This document shows, piece by piece, positions 1 through 8,754 of a stretch of DNA of 64,000 bases. The DNA is taken from assembly GCF_027568395.1 (NCBI RefSeq), contig NZ_JANKZL010000013.1, positions 62,001 to 126,000 of the forward strand, in the 5' to 3' direction. This DNA comes from Aminobacter sp. HY435 (GTDB lineage Bacteria; Pseudomonadota; Alphaproteobacteria; Rhizobiales; Rhizobiaceae). Within the stretch, counting starts at the first letter, position 1. Each line of letters begins with the position of its first letter. A model generated the notes under the pieces. It was given only the letters and a program-made list of their open reading frames with translations, had not been told where the DNA came from and made no database searches. The translations under genes were made by a program, and so were the position numbers.

Positions 1-105
1 GTAGATGTCGGCTCGGCTGCCCCAGCGCAGCGTCTCTGCACTGACCGGACCGGCCATGGCGACTGCCGCCATTGCACCGAGGATGAGTTTCTTCAAGCGA
101 GCCAT
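1..105 (-). CDS. Dipeptide-family ABC transporter binding protein, N-terminal fragment
   Basis: Only the first 35 codons lie in the window; the gene runs off the left edge. The start ATG (103-105 on the minus strand) is preceded by a CCGGGAGG ribosome site. The translation begins MARLKKLILGAMAAVAMAGP and continues to an AlaXAla-type cleavage site followed by ETLRWGSRADIY. This is a classic Sec signal peptide followed by the start of a family-5 solute-binding protein. It is the obvious missing periplasmic partner for the permease/ATPase genes at 4110-10690, which lack a binding protein. It is divergent from the amidohydrolase at 298, with a perfect 18-bp palindrome between them. Family call from so short a stretch is inference. 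Confidence 0.7.
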   Translation of the reverse strand, partial: MARLKKLILGAMAAVAMAGPVSAETLRWGSRADIY

Positions 106-159
106 TGTTACCTCCCGGGGATCGCACTTCCTGCCTGCAGCATCGTAACGAATGACAGG

Positions 160-180
160 ATTGTCAACAATATTGTTGAC
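160..180. promoter_or_regulatory. Perfect 18-bp palindrome, candidate GntR operator
   Basis: GTCAACAATATTGTTGAC at 163-180 is its own reverse complement, and ATTGTCAACAAT occupies 160-171. It lies between the divergent binding-protein gene and amidohydrolase gene. Related elements occur at 3323-3334 (ATTGTCAGCAAT) and 11060-11070 (TTGTCGACAAT). The form resembles operators of FCD-type GntR regulators, and such a regulator is encoded at 3379. Regulator assignment is inference. Confidence 0.6.
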
Positions 181-297
181 GTAAATTGCCGACATCGGTA
201 GCAAAATGGTCGAATGCTGTGTGCGGTCCAGTTGCTGCCCGCCAGCCGGTCGGAGGCCGCGTTTGTGTAGCGCGCCGGCATTATGGGAGGGAACCGC

Positions 298-1773
298 TTG
301 AACGGCCTGCTACTGCTCCACGCCACCATCGTCACCGTAGACCCCGACAGGCGCATCATCGAGGATGGTGCAATCGCCATTTCCGGGGACAGGATTGTCG
401 ACATTGGTGCCAGCGCCGACCTCAAGGCGAGGCATCAAGACAAGAAGGTCATGGATTGCCGCGGCAAGCTCATCATTCCGGGCCTGATCGACGCGCACGG
501 ACATGCCGGCCACGTGCTGATCCGCAGCATCGCCGCCGACACCAATTCGATGTGGATGCGGATCGTAACGCCGGCCTACCATCACTATACGACCCGCGAT
601 TACTGGTACGCGGATGGACTGGTGTCGGGGCTCGAACGGCTCCGTGCCGGCGTCACCACGGGCGTCAGCATCATCTCGTCGATGCCCAGAAGCGACGATC
701 CGGTTTTCGCCAGCAACCATGCCAGGGCCTATGGCGAGATCGGCCTCCGGGAGATCATTTGCGTCGGCCCGGCCGGGCTGCCATGGCCGCACAGCGTGAC
801 CCGCTGGGAAACCGGAAGCCCGGTGCGCCGGCAGGTTTCGTTCGAGGAGATGATCGAGGGCGCGGAAGCGACGATCCAGGAACTGGACGGCAGCGCCGAC
901 GGGCGCATCAAAGTGTTCATCACGCCGTTTACCATCGTGCCGTCGCTCGACCCGTCGAACATGTCGACGCCCGATCAGGCGGTGAAGCTGACCGACAACG
1001 ACCGCATGCAGGCGCGGCGGGTGCGCGAGACGGCGCGCAAGTGGGGTGTGCGCATCCACTCCGACGCTTTCGCCGGCCAGATCCGCATGGCGTTCCAGGA
1101 CAAGGAAAATGCCCTTCTTGGCCCGGACGTGCACCTGCAGCATTGCTGGGGCATCTCGCACCAGGAGATCGACATCCTGGCCGAAACTGGCACCTTCGTG
1201 ACGCATGCGCCTCCCGGACGTTCCACGCCTATCCTCAACATGATCGCAAGGGGTGTTCCGGTAGCCATCACCACCGACGGCGTTTCTCCCAGCCGTCACT
1301 TCGACATGTTCCAGACAGCCCGGCTGGCCCAGTACACCCAGCACCTGCTGGCAAACCACGACCGCTATCTGCTGCCGCCAGGCAAGCTTTTCGAGATGAT
1401 CACCATCGAGGCGGCCCGGGCGCTCGGCATGGCCCACGAGATCGGGTCGCTGGAAGTCGGCAAGAAGGCCGACATCGCCATCATCAACATGCGCCAGCCG
1501 CATTTGACGCCGAACTGGATGGTGATCCATCGCCTAGCACATCAGGTTCTCGGCAGCGACGTCGAGACCGTCATCGTCGATGGCAAGATCCTGATGGAGG
1601 GTGGCAAGGTGCTGACGGCCGACGTCGATCAGGCGCTCGATTTCGGCGAGCGCGAAGCCCGTGCGCTGGTCGAACGCGCGGGCCTTCAGGCGCATATGCA
1701 CAGCCCCGGCTGGGGCCAGCTCAGCCGGACGTTCGACGAGCCGGTGGTGCCGCCAGCGCCTCCGGAAGTCTGA
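298..1773 (+). CDS. Amidohydrolase-superfamily metal-dependent hydrolase
   Basis: A cytoplasmic amidohydrolase/deaminase of the ATZ/TRZ-dihydroorotase superfamily. The metal set is visible: GLIDAHGH (HxH) near residue 60, a His in RIHSDAF, a His in LQHCWG and an Asp in ITTDGVSP. The usual C-terminal beta-sandwich return (DIAIINM...VIVDGK) is present. I prefer TTG at 298, because GGGAGG at 285-290 sits 7 bases upstream; an in-frame ATG at 283 would add five residues but has no ribosome site. It is transcribed away from the binding-protein gene, with a palindromic operator between them. A strong terminator follows. The substrate is unknown; a cyclic amide, amidine or guanine-like compound fits the family. 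Confidence 0.85.
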   Translation: MNGLLLLHATIVTVDPDRRIIEDGAIAISGDRIVDIGASADLKARHQDKKVMDCRGKLIIPGLIDAHGHAGHVLIRSIAADTNSMWMRIVTPAYHHYTTRDYWYADGLVSGLERLRAGVTTGVSIISSMPRSDDPVFASNHARAYGEIGLREIICVGPAGLPWPHSVTRWETGSPVRRQVSFEEMIEGAEATIQELDGSADGRIKVFITPFTIVPSLDPSNMSTPDQAVKLTDNDRMQARRVRETARKWGVRIHSDAFAGQIRMAFQDKENALLGPDVHLQHCWGISHQEIDILAETGTFVTHAPPGRSTPILNMIARGVPVAITTDGVSPSRHFDMFQTARLAQYTQHLLANHDRYLLPPGKLFEMITIEAARALGMAHEIGSLEVGKKADIAIINMRQPHLTPNWMVIHRLAHQVLGSDVETVIVDGKILMEGGKVLTADVDQALDFGEREARALVERAGLQAHMHSPGWGQLSRTFDEPVVPPAPPEV

Positions 1774-1782
1774 GTATCGGAC

Positions 1783-1819
1783 AAAAAGCCCGCCCAGGGG
1801 ACACCTTGGGTGGGCTTTT
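1783..1819. terminator. Bidirectional rho-independent terminator
   Basis: AAAAGCCCGCCCAGG pairs with CTTGGGTGGGCTTTT around a short loop, with A and T runs on both sides. It lies just after the amidohydrolase stop codon and before the convergent racemase gene, so it can serve both strands. Confidence 0.85.
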
Positions 1820-1880
1820 CATGTTCGGTGTTCCCGGAGAGTCGGAAGCGGCCGGCCCATCCTGCGATGAGCCGATGCTG

Positions 1881-2630
1881 TCAGCCGTTCACGGCCAGGC
1901 GCTGCGGTGCAGCGCTGCAGGCAGCGCCGGCATCCTTCTGGCGCGGATAGTTGTAGGCGTTGACCTTGGAGGTCGAATAGCCCGCGCCGACCAGCGCCTC
2001 GGCGATCTTCAGCGCGGCAGTCACGCCGTCGATGACAGGAACCCCCGTCGCCTTGGCGAGGCGCTCGCACAGGCTCGACATGCCGGCGCAGCCGAGGATG
2101 ATCGTTTCCGCGCGATCTTCGATCTTGGAGCGCTCGATCACCTCGATCAGCAAGCGTTCGGCGGTTTCAGGGTCTTCTTCCAGACCCAATACCGGCAGGT
2201 CGATGGCATGCACGGCGCGGCAATGATGTCCCGCGCCGTAGGCCTGGACGATGTCCTCGATGATCGGCACCGAGCGTGGCAGCGTGGTGACGACAGAAAA
2301 GCGGCGGCTGATCGTCATTGCAACCTGGACGGCCGCCTGGCAGATGCCGATCACCGGCCCCTTGGCCATCTCGCGCGCGGCATGCAGGCCGGGGTCATCG
2401 AAGCAGGCGATGACATAGGCGTCGACGCCCAGTTCCTCGCCGATGCGGATTTCCGACAGCATGTCCGGGACAGCGACCGCCTCGTCGACGCTGCCTTCGA
2501 TGCTGACCGGCGACCTTGTCGGGTTGACCGCGGTCACATGCGTTCCGGCGCTGGCGACACGTTGCGCGCTTTCCAGAACCTGACTGGTCATGGAAGCCGT
2601 TGAATTTGGGTTGATCAGGCGAATGTGCAC
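1881..2630 (-). CDS. Asp/Glu/hydantoin racemase family protein
   Basis: A 249-residue member of the Asp/Glu/hydantoin racemase superfamily, which interconverts enantiomers by a two-cysteine acid/base mechanism without cofactor. Both catalytic cysteines are present: Cys76 in IACFDDPG and Cys181 in LGCAGM. The N-terminus (IRLINPNST) is typical of the hydantoin racemase branch. It follows the flavin reductase-like gene by 12 bases, probably in one operon divergent from the GntR regulator. With three amidohydrolases in the same putative regulon, racemisation of a hydantoin-like ring or carbamoyl amino acid is plausible. The related maleate isomerase and allantoin racemase functions cannot be excluded. 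Confidence 0.85.
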   Translation of the reverse strand: MHIRLINPNSTASMTSQVLESAQRVASAGTHVTAVNPTRSPVSIEGSVDEAVAVPDMLSEIRIGEELGVDAYVIACFDDPGLHAAREMAKGPVIGICQAAVQVAMTISRRFSVVTTLPRSVPIIEDIVQAYGAGHHCRAVHAIDLPVLGLEEDPETAERLLIEVIERSKIEDRAETIILGCAGMSSLCERLAKATGVPVIDGVTAALKIAEALVGAGYSTSKVNAYNYPRQKDAGAACSAAPQRLAVNG

Positions 2631-2642
2631 GTTTTCTAATCC

Positions 2643-3278
2643 CTATTCGCCACTCTCGTCGGCCTTCAGCACGTCTGCGATCGCGGGCGCCTTGAGCACG
2701 AATTGGCGGTCGGATGTGATGTAGTTGTCGGCATGCAGCCGGGCGATCGGCTGATAGACCTCGGGGTTCACATAGCGCCCGGCCTCGTCCAGGCAATCGC
2801 GGCGCACATGCATGTGGACGACCTCGCCGAGCACCAGCACGCGGCGCGGGAACTCGATCAGCCGTTCGACCCGGCACTCGAAGGAACATGGTGCGCTCGT
2901 GATGCAGTCGACATCGATCTGCGCGCCCTTGGCGGTCGGCAGTCCGGCCACCTCGAGCTCGTCGACTTCGCTGTCGAAGCCAAGGCCGCAGACGAGCATC
3001 TGCTGCGACAGCGCCATGTCGACCATGGCCACCGCGAACTCACCGGTTCGCCTGATGTTGGCGACGGTGTCCTTCTCCTCACCCGACAGGCGCGGCTGGA
3101 TGCCAAGCACCACGATGGGCGGTTCGTGCGAGAAGACGTTGAAGAAACTCATCGGTGCGGCGTTGCTGCGCCCGCTCGGCGAGCGCGTGGTGACGAGCGC
3201 GATCGGCCGCGGACCAATGAAGTTGGTCAGCAGCCGATAGCGGCTGTCCATCTCCAGCTTTGTAAAATCGAACTCCAT
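2643..3278 (-). CDS. Flavin reductase-like FMN-binding protein
   Basis: A 211-residue protein of the DIM6/NTAB flavin reductase-like family. The signature GPRPIALVTT near residue 22 and the following NAAPMSFFNVFS form the FMN-binding split barrel. I start at ATG 3278 because GAGAGGAC lies just upstream; an upstream in-frame ATG at 3311 lacks a ribosome site. Proteins of this family either reduce flavin for a partner oxygenase or act directly on a substrate; no two-component monooxygenase is visible nearby, so the role is open. It is the first gene of a short operon with the hydantoin racemase, divergent from the GntR regulator. Confidence 0.82.
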   Translation of the reverse strand: MEFDFTKLEMDSRYRLLTNFIGPRPIALVTTRSPSGRSNAAPMSFFNVFSHEPPIVVLGIQPRLSGEEKDTVANIRRTGEFAVAMVDMALSQQMLVCGLGFDSEVDELEVAGLPTAKGAQIDVDCITSAPCSFECRVERLIEFPRRVLVLGEVVHMHVRRDCLDEAGRYVNPEVYQPIARLHADNYITSDRQFVLKAPAIADVLKADESGE

Positions 3279-3322
3279 TCGTCCTCTCAGTCCTGCATCA
3301 TTGGTACACAATCTGATAAATA

Positions 3323-3334
3323 ATTGTCAGCAAT
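3323..3334. promoter_or_regulatory. Candidate GntR operator between divergent genes
   Basis: ATTGTCAGCAAT differs at one of 12 positions from the ATTGTCAACAAT inside the palindrome at 160-180. It sits in the AT-rich 3279-3378 interval between the flavin reductase operon and the GntR gene, a normal place for autoregulation. Confidence 0.5.
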
Positions 3335-3378
3335 GAGCGATTCAGCTAATCTCTGTACATGTTGACTTTTTATTATGC

Positions 3379-4092
3379 ATGGCGAATGTCGGCCTTGGTG
3401 GGGGCATAGTTTTCATGACCGAGCAAGCAAGCGTTTCGACCCAGCAGATCGTCGAAAAAGTATGGCTCTCGATTGCCGAGCGCCGGCTGCGTCCTGGCGT
3501 TCAGCTGAAAGAGGGCCAGCTGGCCGCCATTTTCGACGTCAGTCGCGCCCGCATCCGCCAGGCCCTGACGGCGCTGGAGCGCGAGGGGCTCGTCACCATC
3601 ATTCCCAACCGTGGCGCGTTCGTCTGCCAGCCCTCCGTCGAGGAGGCCAAGGACGTGTTCGCTGTGCGCCGGTCGGTAGAGGCCTGCGTTGTCGAGCGGA
3701 TCGGGACCACCATCTCGAAGGCCGACATTGCACGCCTGCGCAACCACGTCGCCCAGGAGCGGATCGCCAGTGCCAAGGATGTTACCACCGACATCATCAA
3801 GCTGTCCGGCGGATTCCACCTGCTGCTGGCCGAGATTTCCGGCTCGGATTTCCTGTTCGGCATGATGCGCGACCTGATCTCGCGCACGTCGCTGATCACC
3901 GCCGTCTACCGCAACACGGCCCGCTTCAATTGCGGACCGGACGAACACGACGAAATCGTCGAGGCGATTGCCAAGGGCAATTTCGCCAAGGCGGGGGCGG
4001 TCATGGAACATCATCTCGAGCATGTGGAAGCCGAGCTCGATTTGAGGGAAGTGCGCGACATCTCCCACGACTTGCGGGCCGCCTTGGCATAG
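3379..4092 (+). CDS. GntR family (FCD domain) transcriptional regulator
   Basis: A 237-residue regulator with an N-terminal winged helix (QLAAIFDVSRARIRQALTALEREG, residues about 49-73) and a C-terminal all-helical FCD ligand domain with His and Asp/Asn metal-ligand candidates (FHLLLAEISG, DEHDEIVEAI). ATG 3379 gives MANVGLGG; a shorter start at 3415 (MTEQAS) is closer to the family and has a G-rich stretch upstream, so the first 12 residues are doubtful. It lies centrally in the left module, divergent from the flavin reductase/racemase operon and convergent with the ATPase genes. It is the best candidate for binding the TTGTCRRCAAT sites. Confidence 0.88.
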   Translation: MANVGLGGGIVFMTEQASVSTQQIVEKVWLSIAERRLRPGVQLKEGQLAAIFDVSRARIRQALTALEREGLVTIIPNRGAFVCQPSVEEAKDVFAVRRSVEACVVERIGTTISKADIARLRNHVAQERIASAKDVTTDIIKLSGGFHLLLAEISGSDFLFGMMRDLISRTSLITAVYRNTARFNCGPDEHDEIVEAIAKGNFAKAGAVMEHHLEHVEAELDLREVRDISHDLRAALA

Positions 4093-4109
4093 TCCGGCCC
4101 GCAGCCGCA

Positions 4110-5090
4110 TCATTCGTCTCCCACCAGATGGCAGGCCACGCGCGTTCCGCTGGCGAGCGTGCGCACTGCAGGCAGTTCGCTGGAGCACTGCGCGGTCGCA
4201 ATCGGGCACCGTGGATGGAACGGGCAGCCGGACGGCGGCTTGAGCGGGCTCGGCACCTCGCCACCGGCAACCTCGCGGTCCCGGTTCGGGTTGTCGATGT
4301 TCGGGATCGTCTGCAGAAGCAGCTGCGTGTAGGGGTGGCGAGGACGCGCGAAAAGCTCCTCCGTCTCGCCGTCCTCGACGATGCGGCCGAGATACATCAC
4401 CGCGATGCGGTCCGACATGTGGCGCACCACGCTCATGTCGTGGCTGATGAACAGATATGTCAGGCCGAACTCGTCCTGCAGGCGGCGCATCAGGTTGAGC
4501 ACCTGGGCCTGCACCGAGACGTCGAGCGCCGATGTCGGCTCGTCGCAGACGAGGAAGCGCGGCTCGCTTGCCAGTGCGCGGGCAATGGAAATACGCTGGC
4601 GCTGCCCGCCCGAGAACTCGTGCGGGAATTTTTCGCCATCGGAGGCCGACAGGCCGACCGTCTTCAACAGCTCCACCACCCGCTCGGAAACCTCGGCTGC
4701 GGAGTTGCGTAGCTTCAGTTCGCGGATAGGTTCGGCGATGATGTTCTTCACCCGCCAGCGCGGGTTCAGCGATGCATAGGGGTCCTGGAAGATCATCTGC
4801 GCCGACAGCGGTTCGCCGTCCTTGTCCAGCGCGAAGCTGATGTCGCCGCTGTTCGGGCGGTAGAGCCCGGTCACCAGGCGGGCGACAGTGGATTTGCCGC
4901 AGCCGCTTTCGCCGACCAGGCTCAGGCAGCCGCCCCTCGGCACTTCGAAGCTGATGTCGTTGACCGCCTGCAGGTATTGGCGCGGTTTGCGCTCGACGAC
5001 GCGATTGAGCCAGGGTGCCGAAACGTCGAACGTCTTGACGAGGCGGTCGACGCTGAGGGCCGAATTGGTCTGTTTGGACATGACGTTCAT
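4110..5090 (-). CDS. Oligopeptide-type ABC transporter ATP-binding protein (OppF/DppF-like)
   Basis: A 326-residue ATPase of the dipeptide/oligopeptide import family, the last gene of the minus-strand operon starting at 10690. Walker A GESGCGKST, the signature FSGGQRQR, Walker B FLVCDEPTSALD and the C-terminal oligopeptide extension with three cysteines (GCPFHPRCPIATAQC) are all present. The start at 5090 follows AGGAGG by six bases and overlaps the previous stop codon as ATGA, indicating translational coupling. It should pair with the 5087-6070 ATPase under the permeases at 8755-10690. Confidence 0.93.
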   Translation of the reverse strand: MNVMSKQTNSALSVDRLVKTFDVSAPWLNRVVERKPRQYLQAVNDISFEVPRGGCLSLVGESGCGKSTVARLVTGLYRPNSGDISFALDKDGEPLSAQMIFQDPYASLNPRWRVKNIIAEPIRELKLRNSAAEVSERVVELLKTVGLSASDGEKFPHEFSGGQRQRISIARALASEPRFLVCDEPTSALDVSVQAQVLNLMRRLQDEFGLTYLFISHDMSVVRHMSDRIAVMYLGRIVEDGETEELFARPRHPYTQLLLQTIPNIDNPNRDREVAGGEVPSPLKPPSGCPFHPRCPIATAQCSSELPAVRTLASGTRVACHLVGDE

Positions 5091-6070
5091 GCGGTGCCTC
5101 CTGCATTTATCCAGCACGCGCTCGCGCCGGAACCCGCCGGCAGCAGGTTTGGCCGCTCGCGCCGGCAACGGGGTCCGGCCTGCTTGCAGCGCGGGCCGAA
5201 GGCGCAGCCTTCGGGGATCGCATCGAGCCGCGGCATCGAGCCGTCGATCTGGTTAAGCCGCTCGACACGCGCGCCAAGCGCCGGGATCGAAGCCATCAGG
5301 CCGCGCGTGTAGGGATGTTGCGGCGCGTGCAGCACCTGCTCGACCAGCCCGATCTCGACGAGCCGGCCGGCATACATCACAGCGATCCTGTCCGCGGTTT
5401 CGGCGATCACGCCCATGTCGTGCGTCACCAGCATCACGGCGGTCTGCTTTTCCTTGCAAAGCTTGCGCAGCAGCGAGGTTATCTGCGCCTGGATCGAAAC
5501 GTCGAGCGCGGTTGTCGGCTCGTCGGCGATGATCAATTTCGGCGAGGCGGCGAGTGCCAGGGCAATCACCACGCGTTGGCGCATGCCACCGGAGAACTGG
5601 TGCGGATACTGGTTGATGCGTTCTTCGGGCGAGGGAATGCCGACGTCCTTGAGCAGCGAGATGGCGCGGGCGGTGGCCTCGGCCTTGTTCATCCCGAGAT
5701 GCAGGCGGATGGTCTCCGTCAACTGCGCGCCCACGGTGAACAACGGGTTGAGCGAGGTCAGCGGGTCCTGGAAGATGGCGCCGATCTCGCGGCCGCGGAT
5801 CTTCTCCATCTCGCGGTCGTTGAGTTGGTCGATGCGGCGGTCGGCGAGCCAGATTTCGCCGCCGGCGATCCGGCCGGGACGTTCGAGAAGACCGAGCACC
5901 GCAAGTCCGGTCATCGACTTGCCGGCGCCCGATTCGCCAACGACGCCCAGGATTTCGCCGGGGCGTATGGAGAGGCTCACGTCGGAAAGCGCGGTCGCGA
6001 TCCCCCGGCGACCCGGAAACTCCACCTTGAGGTTGCGAACCTCAAGCACTGCGTTTTCTGCTTCAGCCAT
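5087..6070 (-). CDS. Oligopeptide-type ABC transporter ATP-binding protein (OppD/DppD-like)
   Basis: A 327-residue ATPase with Walker A GESGAGKS, signature FSGGMRQR, Walker [13 protein letters not shown] and the cysteine-bearing C-terminal extension of the oligopeptide family (GCAFGPRCKQAGPRC). It overlaps the upstream amidohydrolase by 8 bases and the downstream ATPase by 4, so it lies inside a tightly coupled operon. The two ATPases probably form a heterodimer energising the DppBC-type permeases. The substrate is more likely the amidohydrolase substrate than a peptide, because hydrolase genes sit between the permease and ATPase genes. Confidence 0.93.
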   Translation of the reverse strand: MAEAENAVLEVRNLKVEFPGRRGIATALSDVSLSIRPGEILGVVGESGAGKSMTGLAVLGLLERPGRIAGGEIWLADRRIDQLNDREMEKIRGREIGAIFQDPLTSLNPLFTVGAQLTETIRLHLGMNKAEATARAISLLKDVGIPSPEERINQYPHQFSGGMRQRVVIALALAASPKLIIADEPTTALDVSIQAQITSLLRKLCKEKQTAVMLVTHDMGVIAETADRIAVMYAGRLVEIGLVEQVLHAPQHPYTRGLMASIPALGARVERLNQIDGSMPRLDAIPEGCAFGPRCKQAGPRCRRERPNLLPAGSGASACWINAGGTA

Positions 6071-7559
6071 TGCTGTTGACCTCGATGGGGTAGCTGGGCG
6101 GGAAGATTTCCGACACGGGCGGATTGCCCCAGCTGCGCTCGGGATACCTGGCGATCAGCCCGTCGAACTGCTGCTGCGCGCGTTGCCGGGCGGCCTTCAT
6201 GTCGATGCCGGCGACCTCGCCGAAACGCATCGACAGGCGACCGTCGACAAACACGGCTTGGGTAACCTTGCCCGAACCGCCGACCACCAAAGTCGTGATC
6301 GGGTCGATCGACGGCGCCATGGCGACGTCATCGAGCCCGAACACGGCGATGTCCGCACGTGCTCCGGCTGCCAGAATGCCAAGGTCGCTCCGGCCAAGCG
6401 CCTTTGCGCCTCCGAGCGTCGCCGCGTCGAACAGGTCGGCGCAGCGCACGCGGTCCGGCGCGCGGTCGTTGATACGGCAGGCGATCAGGCCGACGAGCAG
6501 GTTCATCAGCATGTCCGGCGGCGTCGTATCCGTGCCCATGGCGATGTTGATGCCACGCTCCTTGCACTTCGAAAACGAGTTCAGCGTGCTGCCGCCACGG
6601 GCCGAAACCAGTGGGCAATGCACGATCGACACGCCGTTCCCGGCGTAGAGACCGAGGTCCTCGTCGGTGGCGTTGGTGGCGTGCGGCGCGATCAGCCGGT
6701 CATTCAGCAGGCCATTGCGCGCCAGCCAGACCGGCGCCGTGGCGTCATGCAGCTTGCGCACGGTCTCGACTTCCATGGCGCCCTGCGCCATGTGCAGGCG
6801 AATCTTGCAGTCGAGTTCCGCAGCAGCGGCCTGGGTCTGGCGCAGCAGCTCTTCCGTGCAGGTCTCGACGCGATCGGGCACCAGAAGGCCGCGCACCAGA
6901 TCGCCATGGCGGCCGGTCTGGCGGCCGATGTAGTCGACAGCGTCGCGCAACCCGGCGAGGCCGCGCTTTTCGTCGAACACCGCTTCCGTGCGGCCGGGCG
7001 CCTCGAGCACCATGCCGCCGGCGCGGTAGGCCGGGCTGAGATAAACGCGAAGCCCGAGATCGCCGGCGGCGTCGGCCGCCGCGTCGAACTCGGCGACCGT
7101 CTCGCCCCACTCGCGATAGAAAAGCGAGGCGATGGGGGCGGCGGTGGTGATGCCGTTCAGCAGCAACTGGCCAAAGGCGAAGCGCTTCTGGAAGGCCAGC
7201 TCTTCCTGCGAGTACATCTCGTAGGGGCCGGCCTCGACATAGTGGCGTGGCCAGACACGGCCCTTGGCCCAGCCGGGATGATGGTCGATGCCGAGGATGG
7301 TGGTGTCGAGATCCGACAGGGCGTCGAGGTCGATCAGGCCCGGGCTGACAAGGGCGGCACCGAAATCGATGCGGCGTGCGACTTCGCCGGGGAAGCCGGC
7401 GCCGACATGGATGACCTCGCCGCCGTCGATGACGACCTCGCCGTTAGGGATCAGGCGGTGCCCGCCATCCTTGTGTGCCAGCACCCAGGCTGCGGTGATG
7501 AGCGTGCGCCCGTCGGGACGCTTGCCGAGTTCGAGTGTGTCGAGAACCTGTCTGGTCAT
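6063..7559 (-). CDS. Amidohydrolase-family protein lacking the canonical HxH motif
   Basis: A 498-residue amidohydrolase-superfamily protein related to ATZ/TRZ and cytosine-deaminase types. The position that normally reads D-x-H-x-H at the end of strand 1 reads GLIDLDALSDL here (Asp79 and Leu81 instead of histidines). Later motifs remain: His in IRLHMAQG, His in IAPHATNATDEDL and Asp in MGTDTTPPDM. It could therefore be a mononuclear variant using Asp, or a non-classical enzyme. It is coupled to the upstream deaminase by a 4-base ATGA overlap and to the downstream ATPase by 8 bases. Function beyond superfamily is unknown. Confidence 0.85.
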   Translation of the reverse strand: MTRQVLDTLELGKRPDGRTLITAAWVLAHKDGGHRLIPNGEVVIDGGEVIHVGAGFPGEVARRIDFGAALVSPGLIDLDALSDLDTTILGIDHHPGWAKGRVWPRHYVEAGPYEMYSQEELAFQKRFAFGQLLLNGITTAAPIASLFYREWGETVAEFDAAADAAGDLGLRVYLSPAYRAGGMVLEAPGRTEAVFDEKRGLAGLRDAVDYIGRQTGRHGDLVRGLLVPDRVETCTEELLRQTQAAAAELDCKIRLHMAQGAMEVETVRKLHDATAPVWLARNGLLNDRLIAPHATNATDEDLGLYAGNGVSIVHCPLVSARGGSTLNSFSKCKERGINIAMGTDTTPPDMLMNLLVGLIACRINDRAPDRVRCADLFDAATLGGAKALGRSDLGILAAGARADIAVFGLDDVAMAPSIDPITTLVVGGSGKVTQAVFVDGRLSMRFGEVAGIDMKAARQRAQQQFDGLIARYPERSWGNPPVSEIFPPSYPIEVNSNG

Positions 7560-8749
7560 GGCATTTCCACGGTGGCCTGGCCGTTGCGCGCGGTGACGCG
7601 ACCGCCCTTGACGACAAGCGGGCGCGGCGCGACGTCGACGACCGCATGGGCAAGCGTTTCGCCGGTCAGCAGCGTGAGATCGGCGTTGCAGCCTTGGGCA
7701 AGGCCGTAGCCTTCGAGGCGCATGACATCGGCGCCGCCCTGCGAAACGATGTGCAGCACGTGCTCAAGCTCGATGTCCGAACGCAGCCCGTTCTTCATGC
7801 CGACGATCTTGGCGCGGTCGAGCATGTCCGGCTGGCCCCATGGCCCCCAGGTGTCGCGGATGCCATCGCAACCGGCGCCAACGCGCACGCCGGCCTGCTT
7901 CAGGCGCATGATCGACGGCACCGTGGCCGATGGTGCGCCGGTCGTCAGGATCGCGACGTCGAGCTCGGCGATCTGCTCGATCAGCTGGCCGACGCGCAGA
8001 TAGTCGTTCATGCCGAGCGCAAAAGCGTGGCTGATGGCTACCTTGCCCTGCATGCCGTTGGCGCGGATGCGCTCGAACATCAGTTCCATGGTGAAGGCGC
8101 CGAGATCGCCCGCCTCATGCAGGTGGATGTCGATCGGGCGCTGGTGCTTGATGGCAAGCGCGAAGATGGCGTCGAGCTGACCCTTGGGGTCACGGTCGAT
8201 ACCGCAGGGGTCGATGCCGCCGAGAACCTCGCAGCCCTGGCCGAGCGCCTCGTCCAATAGCTCGAGCGTGCCGGGCATCACCATCAGGCCGGATTGCGGG
8301 AAGGCGACGATCTCGATGTCGATGACGCCCTTCAGCTTCTCGCGCGTCTCCATCACGCCGTCGACGATCGACAGGCCGTGCGTGGGATCGATGTCGACGT
8401 GGCTGCGGATGTGGGTCGCGCCGTGGGCGGCGAGGCCGATGGCGTGGCGCATCGACTGGCGGTGCGGGTCGATGCCGACGGTGACGCGGTTTTCGCGCTC
8501 GAAATCGATCCGCTCGCGCAGCACGGCGCGGCGGTTGTTTTCGTGCCAGGGCAAGCCCCAGGTGGTCTTGTCGAGATGGGTATGCGCGTCGATCAGTCCG
8601 GGGATGGCGATGGCGTCCTTGCCGTCTTCGACCGGCATGCCCGCTTCCGCTTCGAAATGACCGAGGCCGACAATCCGACCGTCGCGGATCAGGATGTCGC
8701 AGTTCTCGCGCCCGTAGGGGCGGACGTTGCGCAGCAACAGGTTGGTCAT
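7556..8749 (-). CDS. Cytosine deaminase-like amidohydrolase
   Basis: A 397-residue enzyme of the cytosine deaminase/isopropylammelide amidohydrolase type. The metal site is intact: LIDAHTHLDK with His56 and His58, His in IHLHEAGD, His in AISHAFALG and Asp in GAGCDGIRDTW. The start ATG at 8749 gives MTNLLLRNVRPYG; the reading frame stays open upstream inside the permease gene, but that part is not coding. It begins 5 bases after the DppC-like stop. The pairing of a canonical deaminase with a second, altered amidohydrolase suggests successive steps, such as deamination then ring opening; this is inference. Confidence 0.88.
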   Translation of the reverse strand: MTNLLLRNVRPYGRENCDILIRDGRIVGLGHFEAEAGMPVEDGKDAIAIPGLIDAHTHLDKTTWGLPWHENNRRAVLRERIDFERENRVTVGIDPHRQSMRHAIGLAAHGATHIRSHVDIDPTHGLSIVDGVMETREKLKGVIDIEIVAFPQSGLMVMPGTLELLDEALGQGCEVLGGIDPCGIDRDPKGQLDAIFALAIKHQRPIDIHLHEAGDLGAFTMELMFERIRANGMQGKVAISHAFALGMNDYLRVGQLIEQIAELDVAILTTGAPSATVPSIMRLKQAGVRVGAGCDGIRDTWGPWGQPDMLDRAKIVGMKNGLRSDIELEHVLHIVSQGGADVMRLEGYGLAQGCNADLTLLTGETLAHAVVDVAPRPLVVKGGRVTARNGQATVEMP

Positions 8750-8754
8750 GGCGC

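Noticed and set aside
186-2603. Very long open frame overlapping the first amidohydrolase and the racemase
   Set aside because: It is the shifted frame of high-GC coding DNA, rich in Arg/His/Pro with no family motifs, and it runs over a terminator.
3373-5106. 577-codon minus-strand frame across the regulator and the ATPase
   Set aside because: No recognisable domain, and it conflicts with the two well-supported genes there.
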